From the NCBI RefSeq assembly GCF_001907195.1, contig NZ_LVWA01000003.1, forward strand, positions 124,001 through 188,000: 64,000 nt of DNA, read 5' to 3'. Of the stretch, positions 50,325-60,387 are shown one piece after another. Positions within the stretch are counted from its first letter, which is position 1. Every line of letters begins with the position of its first letter. This DNA comes from Pontibacter flavimaris. Its GTDB lineage: Bacteria; Bacteroidota; Bacteroidia; Cytophagales; Hymenobacteraceae. The translations under genes and the position numbers were made by a program. Under the pieces are notes generated by a model. It ran no database searches, had not been told where the DNA came from, and was given only the letters and a program-made list of their open reading frames with translations.

Positions 50325-52028
50325 ATGCGTATGGTATGCAAAAACTGTGTATACATGCGAGACAACCCCGATAAAAGTTCTATAAAGGCAAGAAGATGGC
50401 TAAAGGCAGCAGCCTGGGTGGTGGGCGTGGCCGTCTTTCTCTTCGTAGGGCTTTTCTTCTTCACGATCTGGATGCAGCACAGGCTGGAACGCATGGTGGC
50501 AGCGCAGTCTAAGGGCGTGTACCGCCTGCACCTGCACGGCCTGGAAACCTCGCCCTTTCTCGGCAGCCTCTCCGTGGACAGTTTAATTCTGAAGCCGGAC
50601 CACGAAAGGTGGCAGCAACTGAGCAAGCAGGGGCAAAAGGTGCCGCGCACCTTGCTGGAGCTTCGCACCGGAACGATAAACCTGCGGAAGCTGAGCTATA
50701 CCAGGGCCTTTTTAAAACAGGAGGTGCGGCTCGACGAGCTGGTGGTGCAGCAGCCAACATTGCTGCTGTCGGTGATGCAGGCGGATACCACGCCAGCGCA
50801 CCAGCCACTGCACGAAACAGCCGAAGGGTTTCTTCAGGGGCTGGCTATCGGGAAGATTAACGTGCGGCAGGCAAACCTCTACTACCGCGATGGCACTGCT
50901 CCCGATACGCTCTTCTCCCTTAGGAGCTTCCAGCTTGCCGTAGATGACTTCAGGCTCGATAGCGCATCTTTCCTGGCAAAAGGAAGGGCCTATTACGGGA
51001 AGAAGTATAAGCTGGCTGGCGCAAACGCTCATGTCCTCTTCCCGGATGAGTTCTACAAACTCAGCACCGATTCCATCAACGTGGATACACAGGCAGGTGA
51101 GCTGTTGCTGCAAAGTATAAAAATAGTGCCCCTGGCTGAACCGGCCGCGATGGCGCGTGCCAAAGGAGAGGCCGTCACGCACCAGGAGGCGGAGGCCGCG
51201 CAGGTATGGCTAAAGGGGATAGACTTCGGGGAGCATTCCCGCCACAACACCGTCCGGGTGAAGTACGCCCTGCTGCAAAGCCCTACGCTCACGGCTTTCA
51301 AGGATAAGCAGAACTTTCAGGATAAAGGAAGGAAGAAGCTGCCGCACGAACTGGTGCAAAGTATAAAAACGCCTTTTCTGATCGACTCGCTGGAGTTGAA
51401 GAGCGGCTATATCCGTTACGCGGAGCTGGTGCCGGAGGCTGCGGAGCGGGGGCATATCACCTTTCATCACCTTAACGCCGGCTTCAGCAATATATCCAAC
51501 ATAAAGGGGCAGGTGACAAGGGAGAAGCCCACTATCGTTAAAGCAAGCACGAAGGTGATGGACAGGGCACTGCTGGAGGTAACCATACGCCTGCCGCTGC
51601 TCGATGAAAACGGCTTTCATACGTTGGAGGGAACGATTGGGGAAACGAACCTGCAGATGCTGAACCCTATCCTCATGCCAACCGGGTTTGTCAGGGTGGA
51701 GAGCGGCCATGTAACCCGCGGAAAGTTCAGGGTGGAGCTAAATAAGGCGCAGGCAAACGGCAGCATGCACCTGCATTACAACAACCTGAAGCTGGATCTG
51801 CTCACCAAGGGCACGGGCGGGGAACAGAGTTTCGGTAAAAAGGTGCTCTCGAAAGTGGCCGACAAGGTAGCGATAAAAGACAGCAATCCCAGCAAGGGCG
51901 AGAAGCCGCGGCAAGGCACGATCACCGTTACCAGGGACCCGGGGAAGTCTGTTTTCAGCTACTGGAAAGATTGCCTGAGCAGCGGATTTATGTCAAGTAT
52001 GGGATTGGAGGGGATGGCTGAGCAATAG
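50325..52028 (+). CDS. Membrane-anchored AsmA/DUF748-like protein
   Basis: A 567-residue protein of uncertain family. Starts may be ATG 50325 or ATG 50355 (MRDNPDKSSIKARRWLKAAA), the latter leaving a cleaner basic N-terminus. One membrane helix follows (AAWVVGVAVFLFVGLFFFTIW). The rest is a long beta-rich periplasmic part with lines such as LHGLETSPFLGSLSVDSLIL, VRQANLYYRDGT and ITFHHLNAGFSNISNIKGQV. That layout (one helix, then repeated strand units with INLRKL/INVRQA) resembles AsmA-like lipid-transfer proteins. A function in envelope lipid movement is only a guess. It carries AAGTATAA copies at 51004, 51113 and 51359. Confidence 0.7.
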   Translation: MRMVCKNCVYMRDNPDKSSIKARRWLKAAAWVVGVAVFLFVGLFFFTIWMQHRLERMVAAQSKGVYRLHLHGLETSPFLGSLSVDSLILKPDHERWQQLSKQGQKVPRTLLELRTGTINLRKLSYTRAFLKQEVRLDELVVQQPTLLLSVMQADTTPAHQPLHETAEGFLQGLAIGKINVRQANLYYRDGTAPDTLFSLRSFQLAVDDFRLDSASFLAKGRAYYGKKYKLAGANAHVLFPDEFYKLSTDSINVDTQAGELLLQSIKIVPLAEPAAMARAKGEAVTHQEAEAAQVWLKGIDFGEHSRHNTVRVKYALLQSPTLTAFKDKQNFQDKGRKKLPHELVQSIKTPFLIDSLELKSGYIRYAELVPEAAERGHITFHHLNAGFSNISNIKGQVTREKPTIVKASTKVMDRALLEVTIRLPLLDENGFHTLEGTIGETNLQMLNPILMPTGFVRVESGHVTRGKFRVELNKAQANGSMHLHYNNLKLDLLTKGTGGEQSFGKKVLSKVADKVAIKDSNPSKGEKPRQGTITVTRDPGKSVFSYWKDCLSSGFMSSMGLEGMAEQ

Positions 52029-52047
52029 CTTGAAGTATAAAGGCGTA

Positions 52048-53199
52048 TCAGTCTATTATGTAGCGGGGTATGTTCAGTGGAAGGCGCGTGAGCAGCTCAT
52101 AGTTCAGCTGCGTGCTTAGCTCCCCAAACGAGGCCACGGTTATACTTTCCTTGCCCTGCCTGCCCAGCAGCACCACCTCGTCGTCTTTTTCTACATCCGG
52201 AATGTCCGTTACGTCCACCATCATCACGTTCATATTCACATTACCAACCACGGCCGCGCGCGTGCCCTTTATCAATACCTGCCCCTGGTTACTGAGGGAA
52301 CGGCTGTAGCCCCAGGCGTAGCCCACGGGCACAATGGCCAGTACCATATCGCGCGGCGCCTGAAACGAGGTGCCGTAGCCAATATACTCGCCCTGCGGCA
52401 CGCTTTTGAGGCTCATGATGCGGCTCTTCCAGTTAATCAGGCGCTGCAGCGGGTCTTTTTTCTCCTGCTGCCGGCTGATGTACCGGCTATACGTCTCGGG
52501 GCTGGGCCAGAGGCCATACTGCATGATGCCCACGCGCACCATGTCCATGCGGGTCTCGGGGTAGGAGATCATGGCGGCAGAGCAAGCCGTGTGGCGTTGC
52601 CTGGGCAGGTGCCCGGCCTGCTGCAAACGCGCTACCTGCCGGTAATACTTTTGCAGCTGGCGCAGCACCCGCTCATGGTTCTGCATGCTCTCTGCGCCCG
52701 CAAAATGGGTGCAGATGCCCTGCAGTTCTACCTCGGATCGGTGGCTGGCGAGAAATGCCTCCGCGCGGGCCAGCGCGGCTTTGTCGAAACCGGTGCGGTT
52801 CATGCCCGTCTCCAGTTCCAGGTGTATTTTGGCGCTTTTCCCCAGCTTTCTGGCCATGGCCGAGGCTTCCTGCAGCCTATCCAGCTCGAACACGAAAAAC
52901 TCCATGTCGTGCCGAATGGCCCACTCCAGCTCCGGGTTGTCCAGGTAGCCCATGATCAGGATAGTGGCGGGCTGAGGGATGTTTTTGAGCAGGCGGTCAG
53001 CCTCATCGGCACTGAAGACGGAGAAATGGTTGATGCCACAGGCCTGCGCCAGCGGGGCAAACTGCTCGATGCCATGGCCATAGGCATTCCCTTTTACCAC
53101 CGATGAAAACTGAACGTCAGGGCCAATTTCGCGTCGGATGAAATCGATGTTGTTTTGAAGTGCTGATTTACTTATCTCGATGTAAGAGCTGTGAAGCAT
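52048..53199 (-). CDS. alr: Alanine racemase
   Basis: A 383-residue PLP enzyme that makes D-alanine for peptidoglycan. The PLP lysine lies in QFSSVVKGNAYGHGIEQFAP near residue 36; the catalytic Tyr of the partner site is in QGEYIGYGTSFQAPRDM. Other family segments are HLELETGMNRTGFD, GICTHFAGAES, MVRVGIMQYGLWPSPET and GNVNMNVMMVDVTDIP. It is a stand-alone racemase, not the MurF fusion found in some Bacteroidota. It lies six bases downstream of the amidohydrolase gene, so they are probably co-transcribed. Confidence 0.95.
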   Translation of the reverse strand: MLHSSYIEISKSALQNNIDFIRREIGPDVQFSSVVKGNAYGHGIEQFAPLAQACGINHFSVFSADEADRLLKNIPQPATILIMGYLDNPELEWAIRHDMEFFVFELDRLQEASAMARKLGKSAKIHLELETGMNRTGFDKAALARAEAFLASHRSEVELQGICTHFAGAESMQNHERVLRQLQKYYRQVARLQQAGHLPRQRHTACSAAMISYPETRMDMVRVGIMQYGLWPSPETYSRYISRQQEKKDPLQRLINWKSRIMSLKSVPQGEYIGYGTSFQAPRDMVLAIVPVGYAWGYSRSLSNQGQVLIKGTRAAVVGNVNMNVMMVDVTDIPDVEKDDEVVLLGRQGKESITVASFGELSTQLNYELLTRLPLNIPRYIID

Positions 53200-53205
53200 A
53201 AGTTC

Positions 53206-54369
53206 TTATGGCTGGAGGATCTGCTGCATGATTTCGTAAAACAAGGCGGACCCTGTGGGGATGAGCGCATCGGGAAAATCATAGTTGGCGTGGTGCAGCT
53301 GCGGGTGCGCGGTGCCGGCACCAAGCCCGAAAATCGCCCCTTTATACTTTGCCGTAAAATGCCCGAAGTCCTCGGACCACCTGAACGGCTGTACGCTCTC
53401 CTGCATCTCCAGTTGCAACTTTTCCGCCGCCTGCCGCACCAGCTGCACCGCATCCTTATCATTTACCGTTGCCGCAAATTCTTCCACAAAATTGATTTTA
53501 TACTTGAGGCAATACTTTTCGGCAGCTGCTTGTACCTGCTGTGCCGCCATTTCCTTCAGTTTTTGCAGGTCACGGGTTTGGAAGGCCCGGAGGGTGGACA
53601 TCACGGTGCCGAAACTGGGGTTCGTGCCAAAGGCCACTTCGCCTAGCCGGGCATGTATCACTGTCAGCAGCGTGAGGTCCTGGAAAAGTGTTTTCTGGCG
53701 GATGATCTGGTGGAAGGCAAGTATGATTTCGGCCATCGCCTCGCCGGGGTTCAGTCCGTTTTCTGGCTCGGCGGCATGCGAGGGGTGCCCCTGCAGTTCT
53801 ACAACCATACCGGTGGAGGCGGCGGCAAAGGCGTTTTCCCTCACGACCACCTGGTGCAGCGGGTAGCCCGGCAAATTGTGCAGCGCAAACACGTAATCGG
53901 GCTGCAGCTGCTGGAGCCGTTCGTCCTGAAGCATCTCACGGGCGCCCGCACCCGTTTCCTCCGCCGGCTGGAAAAGCAGGACCACTCGGCCTTTGGCCGG
54001 TTTATTGGCGTGCAGCAGGCTGGCCAGCCCGGCTAAAATGGCCATGTGCCCGTCGTGGCCGCACAGGTGAGCTTTTCCCGCTACTTCTGAAGTATACTTT
54101 AAATCCGGGTTTTCCTCCGGAATGGGCAGGGCGTCCAGCTCACTACGGAAAAGTATGGTAGGGCCCGTTGTTGGATCAGCACCCTCAAACACGGCCACTA
54201 CGCCTGTGCCGCCCACCTGCGTCAGTATGGAGCTGGGTTTATACTTTTCCAGAAAGGACACAATGCGCCTGGCTGTAGCGGTTTCGGCTCCGGATAACTC
54301 GGGGTACCGGTGCAGGGTCTGGCGCAGTTGAATGAGGTCGGGCAGGTCTTGGAGTTGTGGGTGCTGCAT
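53206..54369 (-). CDS. M20 amidohydrolase (N-acyl amino acid / hippurate hydrolase type)
   Basis: A 387-residue cytoplasmic metallohydrolase. M20D metal-binding segments are visible: LRQTLHRYPELSGAETATA, LFRSELDALPIPEEN, HLCGHDGHMAILAGLASLL, FQPAEETGAGAREML and VFALHNLPGYPLHQV, with a C-terminal His near GLGAGTAHPQLHHANYDFP. The family removes acyl groups from amino acids or opens small amides. It lies directly upstream of alr on the same strand. It differs from the exported M20 peptidase at 34040, which lacks the CGHDGH segment. Confidence 0.9.
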   Translation of the reverse strand: MQHPQLQDLPDLIQLRQTLHRYPELSGAETATARRIVSFLEKYKPSSILTQVGGTGVVAVFEGADPTTGPTILFRSELDALPIPEENPDLKYTSEVAGKAHLCGHDGHMAILAGLASLLHANKPAKGRVVLLFQPAEETGAGAREMLQDERLQQLQPDYVFALHNLPGYPLHQVVVRENAFAAASTGMVVELQGHPSHAAEPENGLNPGEAMAEIILAFHQIIRQKTLFQDLTLLTVIHARLGEVAFGTNPSFGTVMSTLRAFQTRDLQKLKEMAAQQVQAAAEKYCLKYKINFVEEFAATVNDKDAVQLVRQAAEKLQLEMQESVQPFRWSEDFGHFTAKYKGAIFGLGAGTAHPQLHHANYDFPDALIPTGSALFYEIMQQILQP

Positions 54370-54419
54370 GGCAGTTCGCTTTTACCTTAAGTAGGGTAAG
54401 ATACGAAATCCATGGCTGA

Positions 54420-54473
54420 GGTTTATACTTTTAGCAGTTGCCGCCAGTCTTATAGGCTCCATAAGTATAAACC
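54420..54473. repeat. Inverted pair of the dispersed motif
   Basis: GGTTTATACTT (54420-54430) and AAGTATAAACC (54463-54473) are perfect 11-base inverted copies with a 32-base spacer, in the gap between the hybrid kinase stop and the amidohydrolase start. The pair could form a stem. Confidence 0.8.
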
Positions 54474-54516
54474 ATACTAGCAGCCTTTCTCTTCAAAAAG
54501 CAGCGGCAAGTACGGT

Positions 54517-57500
54517 TTACTTCCGTTGCAGATCGCCCTTCAGCAGGTCTATCACCTGCTCCATCACCTGTATAACCAAAGCAATATCAGCTTTCACCTG
54601 CGGCCGGAATTCCAGGTTTTTCGCATCGCCCTCTATCCGGAGCACTGCTTCTTTCACCTGTAAAACACGCAGGGTGTCTATGGTGGACTTCAGTTTATGG
54701 GCCGCTGCACTTACCCCATTCCAATCCTGTGCATCGCGCTTTTGCTGCATGTCTGCGAGCGTGGCCGGCACCGTCTCCACGATCAGCCGCTTGCTGCGCC
54801 GCATGAACTCCTCGTTGCCGCGGGCAATCTTCTCCAGCATCGCCAGGTCGTAGAGGGGCTCATTGGCTATACTTGCTGTGCCTACCGCTGTTGCTCCCGG
54901 CTGTGAGTCCTGCTGCTTGCGGTGGGGTAGGAGCGCCTCGATCTTCCGGAACAGCTTATCCTCCTCAAAGGGCTTGGAAATATAGTCGTTCATCCCTGCG
55001 GCCAGGTACTTCTCCGCGTCCCCCTTCAGGGCATTGGCCGTCAGGGCAATGATCGGAACGGCTGCGTGTTGCTCCTCAGATAGTTTCCTGATTTCCTGCG
55101 TGGCATCTATGCCGCTCATTTCCGGCATCTGTATATCCATCAGGATCACGTCATAGAGGCGCTGTGTGGCCATCTCCACCGCCTCCCTGCCGTTGCGTGC
55201 CACCTCCACCTGCGCGCTCCAACTTTCCAGAATCGCCTGCGCCAGGAAAATGTTGATCTCGTTGTCTTCTGCCAACAGTACCTTTATCTCGCCCATGCTG
55301 CTGAAGTCGGGCTCTTCCTCCTGCAACTCCGGCTGCTCCACTGCCGATATCGGGAAGGAAAGTATAAACCGGAACGTGCTGCCCTCATTTTCCTTGCTCT
55401 CCACCCAAAGGTGCCCGTGCTGCATTTCAATCAGAGTTTTGCAGATGCTGAGGCCAAGGCCCGTGCCGCCGTACTTGCGCGTGGTGCTGGAGTAGGCCTG
55501 GCTAAAGCCCTCGAATATGTAGTCGAGTTTGGATGGCGGGATGCCGATGCCTGTGTCTGTTACCGCAAACTCCACGGTCAGCTGGTCCTGCTGCTCCTCC
55601 AGCACCTGGCAGCTCAGTGTAACGCCGCCTTCCTCGGTAAACTTGATCGCGTTGCTCAGGAGGTTGAGCAGCACCTGGTTCAGCCGGTACGGGTCGCCCA
55701 CCACGGTCGGGTAACTCTGTTGGGCTGCCCTGAGGGTATAGGCAATTTCCTTCTCCTCCGCCTTATAGATGAAGGTCTGGAAGGCGTGCTGCACGGTTTC
55801 GCTCAGGTTGAAGGGGATTTCCTCCAGTTCCAGTTTGCCTGCCTCAATCTTAGCGATGTCCAGGATGTCGTTGATGATGACAAGGAGATTCTCTGCGGAC
55901 TGGCGGATAATATTCAGGTAATTCTGCTGGCCCTCATCCAACTCTGTTTTCCGCAGGAGGGTAGCCATGCCCAGAATACCGTTCATCGGCGTTCGTATCT
56001 CATGGCTCATGTTGGCCATAAAGTTCTCCTTTACACGTGCCGACTCCTCTGCCGCCTCCTTGGCCCGCAACAGTTCCTGCTCTGTCCGCATGCGGTCGGT
56101 AATGTCCTGGGCAATGGCGATGATGTACGGTGCCAGGTTCGGTTCCTCCACCTTATAGTTTTTATAATACAGGTAGCGCACCTCTTTCTCCTTGTTCAGG
56201 ATCGTCAGGACGCCATCCACCAGGCTCCGGGTGCCGAACTGCTGCAGGTAAAGTATAAACCCTTCCTCGCTCTGCCTGGGGAAGAACTCCAGTAGGCTGT
56301 GGCCAACCATTTCTTCGGCCGTGTAGCCCAGCATGTTGAGCAGGTACGGGTTCACCGATTGGATCACGCCGCTCAGATCGTGGGTGCAGATGAAGGCCGG
56401 ACTGTAGTTGATCAGGTCGCGGTACCTTTTCTCGCTATGCCGCAGGGCCACTTCCGATTCGCGCCGATGGGTGATATCGTGGAGCGCTGACTGAAGCTTC
56501 ACCGGCTCTCCCTGCTCGTTCAGGATGGGGCGTATGTTGGCCTCTACCCAAATTTTCGAGCCGTCCCGGCGGATCAGGCGGTACTGCAGCGTGGTGTTCT
56601 GCTTCTGCTCAAAGGCATCTTGCACAACTTGCGCACCTACTGCCGCTACATCCTCCGGGGGAATGAACTCACTGGGGTGCCGCTGCAGCACTTCTTCCTG
56701 GGTATACCCCAGCATTTCCTCCACGGCCTTGGAGACGTAGATAATGCTGCCGTCCAGGTTGTGCAGGCTCACGATGTCCTTGGAGTTTTCCGACAGCAGG
56801 CGGTGCTGTTCTTCGCTTGCCTTCAGGCGGCTGTCGGCCAGGCGCTGCTCCGTAACGTTGGTAGAAATCCCCAACACGTTCACCTTCCCATCGCTGGTAA
56901 TGAGCGGCTTTTTCACCGTATCGAACCACATGGTTTCTCCGGTTATACTTGTGTGGCGCTCCTCCACCCTTATTTCGCGGTGCTCGGCAATTACCTGGCG
57001 ATCAGTTTCAAAGTATGAGTCGGATTCAATTTTATTGTGATGGATATCAGCGTTGTTATACCCCAGCACTTCATGCAACGGTTTATCAAATAGCCTGGCA
57101 AACTCCTGGTTTGCCAGCACGATGTTGCCTTCCGCATCCTTCACGTAAATCAGGCTGGGGCTTGCGTCGAGCACCTGCCGGATGAACTCGTTCTTCTCCC
57201 TTACTTCCTGCGCCGCCTTTCTTTCATCAGTTATATCCCGGATTATGGTCAGTACCTCTGTGTCGTTATACTTGAGGATGCGTCCCTCGTAGTGGCGGAG
57301 CCCGTCCGGCAGATCAAGCTCGTAATCTACCCGCTCGTACCACCCGGTGCTGATCACCTTGGCTATCAAATCCATAAACCTTGAGGCGAGCTCAGCCGGC
57401 AGCAGCTGGTAAATGTTGTTGCCGATCACCTGCTCTTTGGGCACGAGCAGGTGCTTCTGCGCCTCATTTTTCATGTCGAGGTAATCACCCTGCGCATCAA

Positions 57501-58845
57501 TGATGAACATCAGGTCGGGTATGGCGGCAAGTATGGCGCGGTTCTTCGCCTCACTGGCTACGATCTCTTCCTGAGCGCGGCGCAGGTCCGTAATGTTCAA
57601 TCCGTGGCTAATGATCAGCTCCACTTCTTCCTGGGGGCTTAACACTGGGTTTAACCTGCGCAGGAAATAGGATTTCTTGCCCCCGCTGTGGGTGAGCTGC
57701 TCCTCGAACTCCACGCTGCTTTTGGTGTCCAGCACCCGCTGGAGGTGCTGGCTACGTTGCTTCATGCGTGCCGGCGGGATGTTGCGTAGGATGCTGTAAT
57801 CCTCATTCGTCTTCCCGATTATCCAGCGGCGCAATTCACTATCGCCTACGGCAGCAGGATTCACGAAGAGGTACTGCAGCTTGTTGTTATATACGGCCAC
57901 ATCCGAGGGGATATGGTTGAGGATGGACTCATAGAACTCCTTCTGGTGACGCAACTCGTAGCTCTGCTGGCGTAGCTGCGTTACGTCCTCGGCCGACCCG
58001 ATGACCAGCTGAACCTGCCCATCGTCTTTGCGCCTGTACACGCTCTCGCGGCAGAAAATATTCTTTACGCTTCTGCCCTTGGTCCGGACCAGGTACTCTA
58101 CTTCCAGCACCTCGCCGTCACGTGCGCCCCGCATCCGCTGTGTATGCTCCTCTATTCTGTACTGGTGCTCGGGTACGACGATGTTAGTGAATATCTGCCC
58201 CTCCATCTCGGCTATATCCATTACGCTATAGCCCAGCACAGTCATGATCTGTTCGTTAATGTAGATGCACCTATCTTCTTCTAAATGATAGATATATACA
58301 ATATTGGGGATGGTGTGCGCAATGTTCCGCAGCAGGCTCTGACTTTCGGACAGCGCCGTTTCCGCCTTCCGCCGTTCCGTAAAATCGGTCATGTACAGGT
58401 TAAAGTACCCTCTTCTGGGCACCGGGTAGAAAAGCACATGGTAGTAGCGGCCGGAGATGCAGACATCGAAAGAGGCTGGCCTGTTCCCGCGCTTCCTTTC
58501 AATGCGCCGGATGTGCATCAGTAGCAACCGTCGGAGGCCCTGCTCTCGCAGCCTGATCACGCTAAACATGAAGTCCTGCGCAGCCAGGTTAGCCGAAAGA
58601 ATCTCTCCCGAGAAGCTTAGCCGGAATACAGGACTTGGGTACTCGTCCTGTACCTCGGCCTGCATCTTTTGCCAGTCTGGCTCAGGTGCCGCAACCGGAA
58701 AAGGGGTCTGGGGTTCCTGCAAGTAAGCGTGCTGCCTCTGCAACTGTTCCAGCGCATGCAGCCGGGACTGGGCCAAATCCTCAGCGGCTCTACGGGCGTT
58801 TCTTTCCTCCTCTAGCTGCTGGAGCAGCTCTGCTTTACTTAGCAT
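54517..58845 (-). CDS. Giant soluble hybrid histidine kinase with multiple PAS domains, REC and HPt
   Basis: A 1,442-residue sensor without membrane segments. After an N-terminal coiled coil (residues about 1-45) there are about seven PAS-type units; clear ones begin SESQSLLRNIAHTIPNIVYI, FYESILNHIPSDVAVYNN, AILAAIPDLMFIIDAQGD, FIRQVLDASPSLIYVKDAEG, HRLLSENSKDIVSLHNLDGS and YRDLINYSPAFICTHDLSG. The kinase core has His948 in FMANMSHEIRTPMNGILGM and the ATP lid VTDTGIGIPP with GGTGLGLSICKTL. A receiver holds Asp1237 (LMDIQMPEMSG), and a C-terminal HPt has His1383 (AAAHKLKST). Thus a full phosphorelay up to HPt lies in one protein. The NtrC-type regulator gene just upstream is the likely output. 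Confidence 0.93.
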   Translation of the reverse strand: MLSKAELLQQLEEERNARRAAEDLAQSRLHALEQLQRQHAYLQEPQTPFPVAAPEPDWQKMQAEVQDEYPSPVFRLSFSGEILSANLAAQDFMFSVIRLREQGLRRLLLMHIRRIERKRGNRPASFDVCISGRYYHVLFYPVPRRGYFNLYMTDFTERRKAETALSESQSLLRNIAHTIPNIVYIYHLEEDRCIYINEQIMTVLGYSVMDIAEMEGQIFTNIVVPEHQYRIEEHTQRMRGARDGEVLEVEYLVRTKGRSVKNIFCRESVYRRKDDGQVQLVIGSAEDVTQLRQQSYELRHQKEFYESILNHIPSDVAVYNNKLQYLFVNPAAVGDSELRRWIIGKTNEDYSILRNIPPARMKQRSQHLQRVLDTKSSVEFEEQLTHSGGKKSYFLRRLNPVLSPQEEVELIISHGLNITDLRRAQEEIVASEAKNRAILAAIPDLMFIIDAQGDYLDMKNEAQKHLLVPKEQVIGNNIYQLLPAELASRFMDLIAKVISTGWYERVDYELDLPDGLRHYEGRILKYNDTEVLTIIRDITDERKAAQEVREKNEFIRQVLDASPSLIYVKDAEGNIVLANQEFARLFDKPLHEVLGYNNADIHHNKIESDSYFETDRQVIAEHREIRVEERHTSITGETMWFDTVKKPLITSDGKVNVLGISTNVTEQRLADSRLKASEEQHRLLSENSKDIVSLHNLDGSIIYVSKAVEEMLGYTQEEVLQRHPSEFIPPEDVAAVGAQVVQDAFEQKQNTTLQYRLIRRDGSKIWVEANIRPILNEQGEPVKLQSALHDITHRRESEVALRHSEKRYRDLINYSPAFICTHDLSGVIQSVNPYLLNMLGYTAEEMVGHSLLEFFPRQSEEGFILYLQQFGTRSLVDGVLTILNKEKEVRYLYYKNYKVEEPNLAPYIIAIAQDITDRMRTEQELLRAKEAAEESARVKENFMANMSHEIRTPMNGILGMATLLRKTELDEGQQNYLNIIRQSAENLLVIINDILDIAKIEAGKLELEEIPFNLSETVQHAFQTFIYKAEEKEIAYTLRAAQQSYPTVVGDPYRLNQVLLNLLSNAIKFTEEGGVTLSCQVLEEQQDQLTVEFAVTDTGIGIPPSKLDYIFEGFSQAYSSTTRKYGGTGLGLSICKTLIEMQHGHLWVESKENEGSTFRFILSFPISAVEQPELQEEEPDFSSMGEIKVLLAEDNEINIFLAQAILESWSAQVEVARNGREAVEMATQRLYDVILMDIQMPEMSGIDATQEIRKLSEEQHAAVPIIALTANALKGDAEKYLAAGMNDYISKPFEEDKLFRKIEALLPHRKQQDSQPGATAVGTASIANEPLYDLAMLEKIARGNEEFMRRSKRLIVETVPATLADMQQKRDAQDWNGVSAAAHKLKSTIDTLRVLQVKEAVLRIEGDAKNLEFRPQVKADIALVIQVMEQVIDLLKGDLQRK

Positions 58846-59028
58846 ATAAAATGAATTGTTGCCATACCGAAAGCCCGTTTGAAAACGCCAGCCATACTTT
58901 ATGTTCTGCTTTATAAAATTGAGCTCAGTGTCTTGTGCCAGAGAGCGTTTATACTTTGTGGAATCAGTAAGGCAGCTTTCTGGAAAGTATGAAACTTAGC
59001 TGCTGCAGTGAAGGACATACCCGCGATG

Positions 59029-60387
59029 CTACCTCGTCACCAGTTCATTGTTCTGGATCATGCGGTAGATGGTGGACTTGCCGATATCCAGCTTATCGGC
59101 TACCAGCAGCACATTGCCTTCGTACTTGTCGAGGAAGCGCTGGATGATTTCGGTGGTATACTCGCGCAGCGGGCGTTCTTTTGACAGGAAGTCCCTTTCG
59201 CTATTATTGGCAGCCAGGTTTATGTCGTGGGCCTCTATCATACTTTCATCTGCCATCACCACGGCCAGTTCCACCACAGCCCTTAGCTCGCGCACGTTAC
59301 CGGGAAAGGCGTGGGAGAGGAGCTTCTCCTGCGCCTCCGCCGTGAGCGTTTTCCGGCCCAGGCCGTTCTCTTTGGCGAAGGCGTCTATAAAGTACTTGGC
59401 CAGCACCAGGATGTCGGCTCCCCGGTTGCGCAGGGGCGGCAGCTGAATGGGCAGGCCCAGCAGGCGGTAGTACAGGTCCTCCCGGAAATTCCCCTTCTTC
59501 ACTTCCTCGGCCAGGTCTTTGTGGGTGGCCACTATAATGCGGGCATCCACGGGCACAACGGCGTTACCGCCTACGCGCGTTATCTCTTTCTCCTGCAGCA
59601 CACGGAGCAGCTTGGCTTGCAGGCTGATATCCAGCTCCCCGATCTCATCGAGGAAGATAGTGCCTTTGTTGGCCTCCTCAAACTTGCCCAGCCTGCGGGC
59701 CACGGCTCCGGTAAAAGCGCCCTTCTCATGCCCGAAAAGCTCGCTTTCTATCAACTCGCGGGGTATGGCGGCCACATTCACCGTGACGTATGGCATTTTC
59801 TTTTTGGCACTGTTGTAATGGATGGCTTTGGCCACAAGTTCTTTGCCCGTGCCCGTTTCCCCGCTGATGGAGACGGTGATGTTGGTTTTGGCAGCCTTTC
59901 CCATCATGGTGAACACCCGCTTCATGGCGTCGCTGTTGCCGATGATGAAGTTGCTGAAGTCATACTTCAGGACAATCTCTTCCCGCAGCTGGTCAATCTC
60001 CTTGCGGAGCGACACATTCTCGCGGATCTTGTTCACCGTGTTCCAGAGGCGTTCCGGCGTGTCCTCGTCCTTCACAATGTAATCGTAGGCGCCCTTTTTG
60101 AGCAGGTCTACCGCCGTAGCCACGTCTTTCTGTCCGGAGATAATGACAATCTGAGTGTCGGGGCTCTGCTCTTTTATCTTGTTAAGCACCTCCGCGCCGT
60201 TTTTATCGGGCAGAGAATAATCGAGGGTGATCACGTTGGGGCGCTCGTGCAGGTTGCTGAGGCAGTCTTTGGCAGCGTGGAACTTCCTTAGCTCATAGTC
60301 GGGGTTGAGGGACAGATGATACTCCAGCAGCTCGCTATACCACACATCGTCATCAAGTATAAAAATCTTAAAAGGGGCGTTCTTCAT
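59029..60387 (-). CDS. Sigma-54-dependent response regulator, NtrC family
   Basis: A 452-residue activator. The receiver domain has FILDDD at residues 9-14, phospho-acceptor Asp56 in ITLDYSLPDKNG and a conserved Lys in YDYIVKDEDTPE. The AAA+ domain shows Walker A ISGETGTGKELVAKAIH, the sigma-54 contact ELFGHEKGAFTGA, Walker B GTIFLDEIGELDISLQAKLL and PLRNRGADI. The C-terminus is a helix-turn-helix (NVLLVADKLDIGKSTIYRMI). It is upstream of the hybrid kinase on the same strand with a 183-base gap, so they probably form one signalling pair acting on sigma-54 promoters. Targets are not seen in this window. Confidence 0.94.
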   Translation of the reverse strand: MKNAPFKIFILDDDVWYSELLEYHLSLNPDYELRKFHAAKDCLSNLHERPNVITLDYSLPDKNGAEVLNKIKEQSPDTQIVIISGQKDVATAVDLLKKGAYDYIVKDEDTPERLWNTVNKIRENVSLRKEIDQLREEIVLKYDFSNFIIGNSDAMKRVFTMMGKAAKTNITVSISGETGTGKELVAKAIHYNSAKKKMPYVTVNVAAIPRELIESELFGHEKGAFTGAVARRLGKFEEANKGTIFLDEIGELDISLQAKLLRVLQEKEITRVGGNAVVPVDARIIVATHKDLAEEVKKGNFREDLYYRLLGLPIQLPPLRNRGADILVLAKYFIDAFAKENGLGRKTLTAEAQEKLLSHAFPGNVRELRAVVELAVVMADESMIEAHDINLAANNSERDFLSKERPLREYTTEIIQRFLDKYEGNVLLVADKLDIGKSTIYRMIQNNELVTR

